Assembly: GCA_003695725.1 (NCBI GenBank)
Contig: RFHX01000027.1
Location: 1 to 7,318 of the forward strand
Direction: 5' to 3'
DNA from: Candidatus Schekmanbacteria bacterium
GTDB taxonomy: Bacteria; Schekmanbacteria; GWA2-38-11; J061
Length of the DNA stretch: 7,318 nt
The notes beneath the pieces are model-generated. The model saw only the letters and a program-made list of their open reading frames with translations. It made no database searches and had not been told where the DNA came from. The position numbers were made by a program, and so were the translations under genes. This document shows, piece after piece, positions 1 through 7,318 of the stretch (the first letter of the stretch is position 1; the number at the start of each line of letters is the position of its first letter).

Positions 1-1
1 G

Positions 2-16
2 TATTATGGCATAATA
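2..16. repeat. Short perfect inverted repeat upstream of the first exported-protein gene
   Basis: TATTATG, a one-base centre (G), then CATAATA form a 7-bp-arm palindrome about 60 bases upstream of the start codon at 75. It could be an operator half-site pair or part of the end of a gene outside the window. AT-rich DNA produces such palindromes by chance, so only the symmetry is certain. Confidence 0.25.
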
Positions 17-62
17 TTTGCTTATATGAATTGAGTAATGAAGTATTTTTTGAAATTAAATT

Positions 63-69
63 AGGGGGA
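63..69 (+). promoter_or_regulatory. Shine-Dalgarno site that decides the start of the first exported-protein gene
   Basis: The run AGGGGGA is the only purine-rich ribosome site here. An in-frame ATG at 69 directly abuts the G run, leaving no room for initiation. The next in-frame ATG, at 75, sits about 5-6 bases downstream, which is normal spacing. I therefore place the start at 75 rather than 69. Confidence 0.6.
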
Positions 70-74
70 TGAAA

Positions 75-461
75 ATGAAAATAAAAGGTCTGATTGTTAT
101 AGCTGTATGTTTAATAACCTTACTTGCATTGCCTTTAATATCATCTGCTTTACAAATAAAGGGACTTGTTTTTGATGATAAAAATTGTAATGGAAATAAG
201 AATTTAGGTGAAAAAGGAATTGCAGGCGTCACCATTGCATTGACGCCGGGCCCATTATTCGCTGTTACCAATGCCAAAGGAAGATTTACTTTTACAGGAT
301 TGACGCCGGGTACATACGTTTTGTCAGAAGCTGACCCTGCAGGATACTGCAGCACAAGTCCAAATACAAGAATTGTGAGACTCGTATTCAAAGATGTAAC
401 AGGACAATTATTCGCTGACAGCAAAAAAGCAGTAAGTCCGCCATCAGGGTGCTGTCCATAA
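75..461 (+). CDS. Small exported protein with a single SdrD B-like domain and conserved cysteines
   Basis: The protein has 128 residues. Residues 1-25 look like a Sec signal peptide: Lys at 2 and 4, a long hydrophobic core, and likely cleavage after SSA (23-25). The mature part is one SdrD B-like/Cna-B beta-sandwich. Its Ca-loop-like motif D35-x-N37-C38-N39-G40-xx-N43-x-G45-E46 has Asn where the family usually has the last Asp. It continues with GIAGVTIAL (48-56), a turn around NAKGRF, the LTPGTY motif (76-81) and GYCST (90-94). The tail ends SPPSGCCP. There is no LPXTG sorting signal and no second transmembrane helix, so it is probably periplasmic or released. Cysteines 38, 92, 126 and 127 match those of the neighbouring paralogue at 683-1150. 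A terminator follows. Domain family is fairly certain; role, ligand and partner are unknown. It may be a matrix, adhesion or metal-binding protein, but nothing in the sequence settles this. Confidence 0.8.
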   Translation: MKIKGLIVIAVCLITLLALPLISSALQIKGLVFDDKNCNGNKNLGEKGIAGVTIALTPGPLFAVTNAKGRFTFTGLTPGTYVLSEADPAGYCSTSPNTRIVRLVFKDVTGQLFADSKKAVSPPSGCCP

Positions 462-500
462 TTTAGATTAAAAAAAACAAACGGCAAAATAGATAATTTC

Positions 501-532
501 AAAGCACTGTCATAAAAGGCAGTGCTTTTTTT
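501..532 (+). terminator. Rho-independent terminator after the first exported-protein gene
   Basis: AAAGCACTGTC (501-511) pairs with GGCAGTGCTTT (518-528), giving 11 bp including one T-G wobble, around an ATAAAA loop. A T run (526-532) follows directly. The T run is on the + strand only, so it terminates transcription coming from the gene ending at 461. It implies that the downstream paralogue has its own promoter or depends on read-through. Confidence 0.85.
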
Positions 533-573
533 ATTTCCTCTCAAATTCAAATCATCGTGACAATCGTTTTAAT

Positions 574-590
574 ATAGTCATCATAACTAT
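574..590. promoter_or_regulatory. Possible operator-like dyad upstream of the second exported-protein gene
   Basis: ATAGT and ACTAT arms are separated by 7 bases in the AT-rich gap between the terminator and the gene at 683. A second perfect palindrome, ATTGATCAAT, lies at 649-658. Either could bind a regulator. No convincing -35/-10 pair was found near them, and chance occurrence is plausible in such AT-rich DNA. Confidence 0.15.
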
Positions 591-682
591 TTACATTCAA
601 TATCAATAAAAAAACGAATTATTCATAAAAAAAATCCGATAAGCATTGATTGATCAATGTTAATTTTCTCATTTATCGTATA

Positions 683-1150
683 ATGAAAAGAATAAAAAAA
701 ATTGAATGCCCTGCATTTATTTTCCTCGTATTTCTTATTGTACTTTCTTTTTTATCTTCAGCATCCGCTGACAGCAATAAGATTAAAGGGACTGTTTTCA
801 ATGATAAAAACTGTAATGGCATAAAAAATCCAGGAGAAAGCGGCATCGCCGGTGTTTTGATAACATTGAATCCTACAGGCCAAACAGATATAACAAACCA
901 TAAAGGAAAATACGAATTCAAGAAACTAAAGGAAGGAATATATACGGTTATTGAAACTGATCCTGAAGGGTATTGCAGTACTACATCGAATATATTTGTA
1001 GTGGAAATAAAGAAAAAGCATAAAGATAAAAAGAAATCGAGTAAAAAAGATGATGACGACGCTGACGATGATGAAAAAGAAAAAAGAAACTACGATTTTG
1101 GTGATACTAGAAAAAGTATAAGCCCCCCTGCCGGATGCTGTATCTACTAA
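683..1150 (+). CDS. Small exported SdrD B-like protein with Lys/Asp-block linker, paralogue of the gene at 75
   Basis: The protein has 155 residues. Residues 1-29 form a signal peptide: basic MKRIKK, hydrophobic core 11-25, and likely cleavage after ASA (27-29). One SdrD B-like domain follows. Its loop D41-x-N43-C44-N45-G46-xx-N49-x-G51-E52 is followed by GIAGVLITL (54-62) and GYCST (96-100). A highly charged linker (110-135) then runs from nine lysines to seven aspartates with one Ala. The end carries YDFGD (137-141) and SPPAGCCIY. Cysteines 44 and 98 are 54 residues apart, the same spacing as in the upstream paralogue, and the C-terminal CC pair is shared. An upstream in-frame TTG (650) would add 11 residues, but they disrupt the signal peptide start and have no ribosome site, so ATG 683 is preferred. 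That ATG also lacks an obvious Shine-Dalgarno. Probably periplasmic or extracellular; function unknown. Confidence 0.78.
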   Translation: MKRIKKIECPAFIFLVFLIVLSFLSSASADSNKIKGTVFNDKNCNGIKNPGESGIAGVLITLNPTGQTDITNHKGKYEFKKLKEGIYTVIETDPEGYCSTTSNIFVVEIKKKHKDKKKSSKKDDDDADDDEKEKRNYDFGDTRKSISPPAGCCIY

Positions 1151-1168
1151 CAATCAATAAGGGCTTAT
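1118..1168. terminator. Candidate bidirectional terminator between convergent operons
   Basis: ATAAGCCC (1118-1125) is exactly complementary to GGGCTTAT (1161-1168). On the - strand the stem is followed by ACTTTTTC, and on the + strand by a weaker TATTTAAATTTTT tract. The 35-base loop is long, and the left arm lies inside the coding end of the gene at 683-1150. An alternative local hairpin, AATAAG-GG-CTTATT (1156-1169), competes with it. No better terminator was found for the ATP synthase operon. Confidence 0.35.
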
Positions 1169-1171
1169 TAT

Positions 1172-1579
1172 TTAAATTTTTCCGACAAGTTCCAATCTTG
1201 CCATTGCACGCGCTAGCGCCAATTCAGCTCTCTCAACATCAATGTCTTCACCGCCGCTCGATAAACGCTTTTCAGCTCTTTTGCGCGCCTCCTCTGCCCT
1301 TTGAACATCTATCTCTTCCGGTCGCTCGGCTGTTTCAGCAAGAATTATAACCGCATCTTTTCGAACTTCAGCATATCCCCAGCTTACTGCCAATTTTTTA
1401 ACCTCACCACCGAGCGTAACATAGGATATGTGACCTGATTTCAAAACCGACAAAAAGGGTGTATGTTCAGGTAATACACCAAATTCTCCATTGATGCCCG
1501 GAGCAGTTACCTCCTTGACATCTTCACTCACCACCATCTTCTCAGGTGTAACTATTTCAAGAAATATATTATCAGCCAT
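1172..1579 (-). CDS. atpC: F-type ATP synthase epsilon subunit
   Basis: The 135-residue protein is normal length for the epsilon subunit of the F1 central stalk, which links gamma to the c ring and can inhibit ATP hydrolysis. Residues 1-84 are the beta-sandwich domain, with the family pattern TPEKMVVSEDVKEVTAPGINGEFGVLPEHTPFL split over 11-43. Residues 88-135 are the two-helix C-terminal domain. IDVQRA (90-95) fits the I(L)DxxRA motif known in ATP-binding bacterial epsilon subunits, and a second copy, IDVERA, lies at 113-118. It is the last gene of the operon, 6 nt after the atpD stop. No Shine-Dalgarno is visible before the ATG, so translation probably depends on ribosomes finishing atpD. 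Confidence 0.97.
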   Translation of the reverse strand: MADNIFLEIVTPEKMVVSEDVKEVTAPGINGEFGVLPEHTPFLSVLKSGHISYVTLGGEVKKLAVSWGYAEVRKDAVIILAETAERPEEIDVQRAEEARKRAEKRLSSGGEDIDVERAELALARAMARLELVGKI

Positions 1580-1585
1580 AGTTTT

Positions 1586-3028
<1,443 letters not shown>

Positions 3029-3046
3029 TTATCTTTAAAATTTTAA

Positions 3047-3907
3047 TTATCCGCTCAATGCTTCAGCGCCTGCCACTATCTCAAGTAATTCCTTCGTAAT
3101 AGCCGCTTGCCGCGCCTTATTATATTTCAATGTCAATGAATCTATCATTTCAGACGCATTCCTTGATGCATTTTCCATTGCCGACATTCTTGCTGCATGT
3201 TCAGCGGCAACAGAATCAAGCAATGCTGTATAAATTATGACTTCCATTGACCGTGGCAAAAGTTCATTTATTATTGACTGCCTATCGGGCTCATAGATAA
3301 AATCGACAGGGTTCTCATCTGCTATATCTTCAGTAATCTCAATAGGTAGAAGCTGCTTACATACGACCTGTTGGGATACAGCAGACTTAAACTCATTATA
3401 AACCATTATTACCTTTTCTATTTCCTCATCAATATAATTTTTGGTTATTTCCCTTGTTATTCTAACAGCATGCTCATAGCCAATGTTATTGAAAATGTCA
3501 GAATAAGTATTTCTGATATTCCAATTGCGTTTTCTGTAATAGTCGCAACATTTTTTCCCTATGAGCGTCAGATTGATTTCTTTATTTTGATTACTACGAA
3601 TTATTCTGTCCGTTTCTTTGAACACATTATTGTTAAAGGCGCCACAAAGTCCTTTATCTCCTGATATGACAACAATTTCAATAACCCCCTCTTCGCCTTT
3701 GCTCAACAAAGGATGTGCATCAGCCCCTGCCCTAAAAGCAAGACTCTTCAATACATCATTTATCTTTCTACCATAAGGCCTTGCCGCTATTATCCTCTCT
3801 TGAGCGCGTCTAAACTTTGCGGCAGAAACCATCTTCATTGCTTTGGTTATCTGCTCTGTTTTCTTGACGCTTGCAATTCTTCTTTTTATATCTCTTACAC
3901 TGGGCAT
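3047..3907 (-). CDS. atpG: F-type ATP synthase gamma subunit
   Basis: The 286-residue protein is the rotating central shaft inside the alpha3 beta3 head. The N-terminal helix begins MPSVRDIKRRIASVKKTEQI and continues TKAMKMVSAAKFRRAQ, the classic gamma start. The middle Rossmann-like domain includes VVISGDKGLCGAFN (79-92). The C-terminal helix holds the family signature ITKELLEIVAGAEA (270-283). Length is normal and no insertion is seen. The start is supported by AAAGGG about 10 bases upstream, in the 19-nt gap after atpA. Adjacent cysteines at 120-121 and single ones at 88 and 183 do not form the chloroplast-type redox regulatory loop. Confidence 0.98.
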   Translation of the reverse strand: MPSVRDIKRRIASVKKTEQITKAMKMVSAAKFRRAQERIIAARPYGRKINDVLKSLAFRAGADAHPLLSKGEEGVIEIVVISGDKGLCGAFNNNVFKETDRIIRSNQNKEINLTLIGKKCCDYYRKRNWNIRNTYSDIFNNIGYEHAVRITREITKNYIDEEIEKVIMVYNEFKSAVSQQVVCKQLLPIEITEDIADENPVDFIYEPDRQSIINELLPRSMEVIIYTALLDSVAAEHAARMSAMENASRNASEMIDSLTLKYNKARQAAITKELLEIVAGAEALSG

Positions 3908-3926
3908 AATTTATTTACCCTTTATA

Positions 3927-5450
3927 TTATTTTTCATTCAATGTCTGTTTGAAGGAAGATTTAAATTCCTCAATTACACTTTTCAGTTTAGTTTCTATCT
4001 CTTCCGTTAACTCCTTTTCCGTCTCTATCTTTGTAATCAAATCGGGATAGTTTGCATCTACAAACTGCAAAAGCTCAGTCTCAAATCTCTTGCATTCCTC
4101 GAGTGGAATATCATCGAGATAATTGTTGACACCTGCATATATAGCTATAATCTGCTTCCCAACTGTAACAGGCTCATATTGTCCCTGTTTTAAAATCTCT
4201 ACCATCCTTTCTCCTTTAGCAAGCTGAGCCTGTGTCGCTTTATCCAATTCGCTTCCAAACTGGGCAAAAGCGGCCATTTCTCTATATTGCGCAAGGTCAA
4301 GTCTCAATCTACCTGCTACCTGCTTCATCGCTTTAATTTGAGCATTTCCACCGACACGAGAAACTGAAAGACCAACATTGATAGCTGGTCTTACACCTGA
4401 ATAGAAAAGGTCTGTTTCCAAATAAATCTGACCGTCTGTAATGGAAATAACATTTGTGGGAATATACGCAGAAACGTCACCTGCCTGTGTTTCAATTATC
4501 GGCAATGCTGTCAATGAACCTCCTCCCAGCTCTTCATTCAGTTTTGCAGCTCTTTCAAGGAGTCTTGAATGAAGATAAAAGACATCTCCCGGATATGCTT
4601 CTCGTCCAGGAGGTCTCCTCAACAGGAGAGAAAGCTGACGGTAGGCCGCTGCCTGCTTGGACAAATCGTCATAAATTAGAAGAGCATGTCCTCCTTTGTC
4701 TCTGAAATATTCCCCCATTGCACAACCTGCATATGGTGCAATATACTGTAATGGAGCTGGCTCTGATGCTGACGCAACTACAACTGTAGTGTATTCCATT
4801 GCTCCATAATCCTCGAGAGTTTTTACAACCTGTGCAATTGTAGATTTCTTCTGTCCTGTGGCAACATAAATACAAATAACATCTTTTCCCTTTTGGTTGA
4901 TTATAGTATCTATTGCAACTGCTGTTTTACCCGTCTGCCTGTCGCCAATAATAAGTTCTCTCTGTCCTCTTCCTATGGGTATCATAGAGTCAATTGCCTT
5001 AATTCCTGTCTGGAGAGGTTCTTTAACCGGCTGTCTATCGACAACACCTGGAGCAAGTCTTTCAACAGGCATAAATTCTTTTGCATCGATAGGTCCCTTG
5101 CCATCAACGGGCTGGCCAAGAGCATTCACGACTCTGCCAATAAGACATTCGCCTACAGGGACTTCCATAATTCTTTTTGTCCTCTTGACGACATCGCCTT
5201 CTTTTATCTTTTCCGCTTCGCCAAAAAGTACAGCACCTACATTGTCCTCTTCAAGGTTCAATGCCATACCATAGACATTGTGGGGAAATTCAAGCATCTC
5301 TCCATACATCACCTTCTCTAAGCCGTATATTCTCGCTATACCATCTCCTACCATCATAACAGTGCCGATTTCATCAACTTGAAGAGAAGCTTCATAACCT
5401 GAAATTTGTTTTTTAATTATTTCACTAATTTCTGACGGTCTAATCTGCAT
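3927..5450 (-). CDS. atpA: F-type ATP synthase alpha subunit
   Basis: The 507-residue subunit carries the non-catalytic nucleotide sites of F1 and supplies the arginine finger to the beta active site. It begins [16 protein letters not shown], the segment that binds the delta subunit. The P-loop GDRQTGKT is at 169-176, Walker B-like LLIYDD at 257-262, signature [10 protein letters not shown] at 355-364, and arginine finger R365 in SVSRVGG. All are intact. The start has a good ribosome site, AAAGGAG, about 8-9 bases upstream. That site is also the 3' arm of a small possible hairpin in the 33-nt gap after atpH. The C-terminal tail (about 470-507) is rich in Glu and Lys. Confidence 0.99.
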   Translation of the reverse strand: MQIRPSEISEIIKKQISGYEASLQVDEIGTVMMVGDGIARIYGLEKVMYGEMLEFPHNVYGMALNLEEDNVGAVLFGEAEKIKEGDVVKRTKRIMEVPVGECLIGRVVNALGQPVDGKGPIDAKEFMPVERLAPGVVDRQPVKEPLQTGIKAIDSMIPIGRGQRELIIGDRQTGKTAVAIDTIINQKGKDVICIYVATGQKKSTIAQVVKTLEDYGAMEYTTVVVASASEPAPLQYIAPYAGCAMGEYFRDKGGHALLIYDDLSKQAAAYRQLSLLLRRPPGREAYPGDVFYLHSRLLERAAKLNEELGGGSLTALPIIETQAGDVSAYIPTNVISITDGQIYLETDLFYSGVRPAINVGLSVSRVGGNAQIKAMKQVAGRLRLDLAQYREMAAFAQFGSELDKATQAQLAKGERMVEILKQGQYEPVTVGKQIIAIYAGVNNYLDDIPLEECKRFETELLQFVDANYPDLITKIETEKELTEEIETKLKSVIEEFKSSFKQTLNEK

Positions 5451-5460
5451 ATTATTTTTC

Positions 5461-5474
5461 TCCTTTCTTAAGGA
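5461..5474 (-). promoter_or_regulatory. Small hairpin overlapping the atpA ribosome site
   Basis: In the sense direction TCCTT, loop AAGA, then AAGGA form a 5-bp hairpin whose right arm is the core of the atpA Shine-Dalgarno. It could tune alpha translation, since alpha is needed in three copies per enzyme. The stem is short and mostly A-T, so it would be only marginally stable. Confidence 0.2.
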
Positions 5475-5483
5475 TCATTTTTT

Positions 5484-6023
5484 TCAGCTCAAAAGTTTTT
5501 CTTCAGCAATTTTCAATTGTGTTTTTATACTTCCATCAACTACCAAACTACCTATTTTAGTAATGGCACCTCCTATAATAGAAGGGTCTTCAGATACTTT
5601 TACAATCACTTCTTTGCCAGTTATCTCTGAAAGTTTAGAACTGAGAAAGTTTTTTTCATTTTCATCCAGTGCTTCGGCTACTATTACTTCAGCCCTTGTA
5701 CGATTCTTTGCCAAATCAACAAATGAAAGAAACTGTTCTGCAATTTCATTAAGAATGCCTAATGCTCGTTTCTTTAAAAGAACAATAAGAAAGGCTTTTG
5801 TAATATCTGAAATTCCCGCCTTTTCGGTAATTTCATTAAGCGCATTTTCCTTCCTTTCAAGTGGAATACCAGGATTTAAAAAAAACTTCTGCACTTCATC
5901 ACTGCCTTTAAATAATTCAGCAATTGCTGTTAATTCGTTGTAGATTGAATCAAGGTCCGCTCCTTCATCCAAAGTATCTATATAACTTCTTGCAAATTTT
6001 CGAGCTAGCGAACTTTTATTCAT
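5484..6023 (-). CDS. atpH: F-type ATP synthase delta subunit (OSCP-like)
   Basis: The 179-residue protein sits on top of the F1 head and ties alpha to the b/b' stalk. The N-terminal helical bundle begins SSLARKFARSYIDTL (4-18). PGIPLERKENAL (51-62) is the usual middle segment. The C-terminal signature around IGGAITKIGSLVVDGSIKTQ (150-169) is clear. Length is typical. The start codon overlaps the atpF stop by 8 nt (ATGAATAA), which indicates coupled translation; GGAG inside the end of atpF provides a ribosome site. Confidence 0.97.
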   Translation of the reverse strand: MNKSSLARKFARSYIDTLDEGADLDSIYNELTAIAELFKGSDEVQKFFLNPGIPLERKENALNEITEKAGISDITKAFLIVLLKKRALGILNEIAEQFLSFVDLAKNRTRAEVIVAEALDENEKNFLSSKLSEITGKEVIVKVSEDPSIIGGAITKIGSLVVDGSIKTQLKIAEEKLLS

Positions 6024-6612
6024 TTATTTCTCCAAGTTGTTTCACATAATTATTGAAAAGTTTCTTTCTCTCTTCCGGTGTAATTCGACCTTTAATCATA
6101 TCTTCTGCCAAAACCGTTGCCTGCTTGATAATTTCCTCTTTCAACTCTTTTACTGATAACTCTATTGCTTGCCTAATATTTTGTTCATTTTGTTCTTCTA
6201 TACGGGCAATCTTTTCATTTGCTTCTTCTAAAATGCGCTTCTTCTCCTTCTCAATAGCCGCTTTAGCATTTGCTCTGATAATCTCTATTTCCTTATTGAG
6301 ACTTTTTATCTTTTCTTCTGCAATCTTTAATTTTTCATTTGCTTCCTTTTCTGCTCTCCTGCTCTCTTCGAGAGTCCTTTTAATATTTTCAACTCTTGCT
6401 GAAAAAAACTCTGGAACAATTTTTTTCAAAACAAAGAAAAGTGCTCCTGCGAGTATCAAGAAATTTATCCACTTGTATATTTCTTTGGCAACATTAACAT
6501 GGTGTGCTGCCTCTCCTGCCTCCTCAGCAAAAGAGAAGCCAGCACAAGCAAGAAAGACAAAAACCATAAAGCATATCAATATGGACAAATTTCTTTTCAA
6601 ATATTCATTCAT
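6016..6612 (-). CDS. atpF: F-type ATP synthase b subunit with N-terminal signal-like leader
   Basis: The 198-residue peripheral-stalk subunit is longer than the usual 155-170 because of its N-terminus. Residues 8-29 are a signal-peptide-like hydrophobic segment with possible cleavage after FSFA. A short polar stretch containing HH (37-38) leads to the true membrane anchor (about 46-64), followed by KKIVPEFFSARVENI and a long coiled coil (about 75-175) that reaches to delta. If the leader is cleaved, the mature N-terminus is periplasmic and the helix bundle cytoplasmic, the correct topology for b. Such leaders are known in b subunits of some delta-proteobacterial-type lineages. The upstream AAAGGA lies immediately against the ATG at 6612, an unusually tight spacing; the TTG at codon 5 is an alternative start. 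The gene begins 7 nt after atpF' ends. Confidence 0.94.
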   Translation of the reverse strand: MNEYLKRNLSILICFMVFVFLACAGFSFAEEAGEAAHHVNVAKEIYKWINFLILAGALFFVLKKIVPEFFSARVENIKRTLEESRRAEKEANEKLKIAEEKIKSLNKEIEIIRANAKAAIEKEKKRILEEANEKIARIEEQNEQNIRQAIELSVKELKEEIIKQATVLAEDMIKGRITPEERKKLFNNYVKQLGEINE

Positions 6613-6619
6613 TCCTTTA

Positions 6620-7045
6620 TCAACCTTGAATATTAATTATCTTTTCTGCCAATTCTTTTGCTATTGATTCAGCATATGTGGAAAGTTCTTTTTTCGCTTC
6701 TGTTTTTTCCTTCATCAGGCTTTCTTTTACTTCATTCAATTTTCTGTTTGCTTCATCCTGCGCTTTTTTTATCAATTGTGTGCTTGTATTCACCGCTTCT
6801 TTTTTGGTTTCTGCCTGCTCGCGAATAATTCTCTTCTTTTCTTCAGAAATAGTTCCTATATACTCATTTTCCTTCATCTGGCTTACTTCTGTAAATTTCT
6901 TTGCATTTTCAAGAGATTTTTTTACTTTCTCTTGACGCTGTTCTAAAATTTTAGAGAGAGGAAGAAACAAATTTTTGTTCAAAATATACATTAATATTAG
7001 AAAATTTGCTGCTAATATTATCAATGTAAAGTTAATTTCAAGCAT
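6620..7045 (-). CDS. atpF': F-type ATP synthase b' subunit
   Basis: The 141-residue second stalk subunit is paralogous to b and expected to pair with it as a b/b' heterodimer. A single membrane helix (about 5-24) sits right at the N-terminus, without the leader that b has. NLFLPLSKILEQRQEKVKKSLENAKK (25-50, interrupted here only by description) is the standard b' neck, followed by a highly charged coiled coil to the end. Its start overlaps the end of the atpI-like gene by 8 nt (ATGCTTGA), so the two are translationally coupled. The two-b-gene layout is known from cyanobacteria, alphaproteobacteria and Desulfobacterota-type operons. Sometimes named atpX or atpG' in other genomes. Confidence 0.93.
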   Translation of the reverse strand: MLEINFTLIILAANFLILMYILNKNLFLPLSKILEQRQEKVKKSLENAKKFTEVSQMKENEYIGTISEEKKRIIREQAETKKEAVNTSTQLIKKAQDEANRKLNEVKESLMKEKTEAKKELSTYAESIAKELAEKIINIQG

Positions 7046-7318
7046 TTTCTCTAACCTTCAAAAAAGTTTTTTTAAGGTTTAATATCACTTTCTCTGGGAA
7101 AACAACTGTAAAGAAAAGTGGCACAAGATAACCAACAAGGCCAAAAATGAGTGATGAATTAGATACTGTGACAGCGCTATAAAGGAATAAACCTGCTAAA
7201 AAAAACCTAAGCAGATAACTAAAAAATATTGGATGTTTCTTCTTGGGGCTTGTTTCAATATTTAATATTTTCCCCGCATTTTCAACAAGGAGTGCCATAT
7301 TGGTAAATCCAACAAGAA
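7038..7318 (-). CDS. atpI: AtpI-like ATP synthase accessory membrane protein, partial at window edge
   Basis: An open frame enters from the window end and stops at 7038. An ATG at 7298 would give 86 residues, but codons before it (LVGFTN) remain open and resemble the loop after the second helix of AtpI. I therefore read this as the C-terminal half of a four-helix AtpI protein. Two membrane helices are visible, at about 26-44 and 48-66 counted from that Met, with RFFLAGLFLYSA then LIFGLVGYLVPLFF, the usual AtpI pattern of an Arg-led helix and a Gly-containing last helix. A basic tail follows. AtpI assists c-ring assembly and possibly Mg handling in other bacteria. Overlap with atpF' supports membership of this operon. 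The family call rests on helix pattern and context more than on strong motifs. Confidence 0.65.
   Translation of the reverse strand, partial: LVGFTNMALLVENAGKILNIETSPKKKHPIFFSYLLRFFLAGLFLYSAVTVSNSSLIFGLVGYLVPLFFTVVFPEKVILNLKKTFLKVRENA

Noticed and set aside
16-23. b subunit FLAC (residues 20-23, about 6544-6555) as a lipoprotein lipobox
   Set aside because: Phe at -3 and Leu at -2 fit the lipobox poorly, and a normal signal peptidase site FSFA lies just downstream. The coordinates given here are residue-related; the DNA is in the start of the gene ending at 6612.
56-550. 164-codon - strand frame opposite the first exported-protein gene
   Set aside because: The + strand gene has a ribosome site, signal peptide, recognisable domain, paralogue and terminator; the antisense frame has none of these and crosses the terminator.
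679-684. TATAAT as a -10 promoter box for the gene at 683
   Set aside because: It overlaps the start codon and has no -35 element at 16-18 bp; a transcript from it would begin inside the signal peptide.
1135-1350. + strand frame at the convergent junction running into atpC
   Set aside because: It is antisense to the conserved C-terminal helices of epsilon and has no homology or ribosome site.
4893-5321. Overlapping + strand open frames opposite atpA, and a similar one opposite atpD at 2373-2867
   Set aside because: They lie fully antisense to highly conserved ATP synthase genes and show no recognisable domain.
6053-6667. Long + strand open frame of 204 codons opposite atpF
   Set aside because: It is the antisense shadow of the Lys/Glu-rich coiled coil, giving a Ser/Phe-rich low-complexity product with no ribosome site or family resemblance.

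Overview
The window suggests an AT-rich, probably Gram-negative bacterium from an uncultured or little-studied lineage. The evidence is an F-type ATP synthase locus with two different peripheral-stalk subunits (b' and b), a b subunit carrying a signal-peptide-like leader, and alpha and beta sequences of the Desulfobacterota/Nitrospirota general type. This placement is inference from family resemblance; no rRNA or taxon-specific marker is present.

Layout. Positions 1-1150 on the + strand hold two small exported paralogues (75-461 and 683-1150), each one SdrD B-like (Cna-B/prealbumin-fold) domain. They share a Ca-loop-like motif, a conserved set of four cysteines and an SPPxGCC C-terminus. A strong rho-independent terminator (501-532) separates them. 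The second has gained a lysine-rich then aspartate-rich linker. Their function is unknown.

Positions 1172-7318 are all on the - strand and form one tightly packed ATP synthase operon. Read in its own direction it runs atpI-like (partial at the window edge), atpF' (b'), atpF (b), atpH (delta), atpA (alpha), atpG (gamma), atpD (beta), atpC (epsilon). The genes overlap by 8 nt or lie 6-42 nt apart. All catalytic motifs look intact. Together they encode the complete F1 head (alpha3 beta3 gamma delta epsilon) and the b/b' stalk. Subunits a (atpB) and c (atpE), which form the proton channel and rotor ring, are not in the window and do not lie between atpI and atpF' as they often do.

The two blocks converge, with only 21 nt between the stop codons of the second paralogue and atpC. 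A candidate bidirectional terminator overlaps the end of the paralogue.

Nothing here looks like a new defence or mobile system. The least explained element is the pair of cysteine-bearing mini SdrD-B proteins. No tRNA, rRNA, CRISPR array or insertion sequence was seen.
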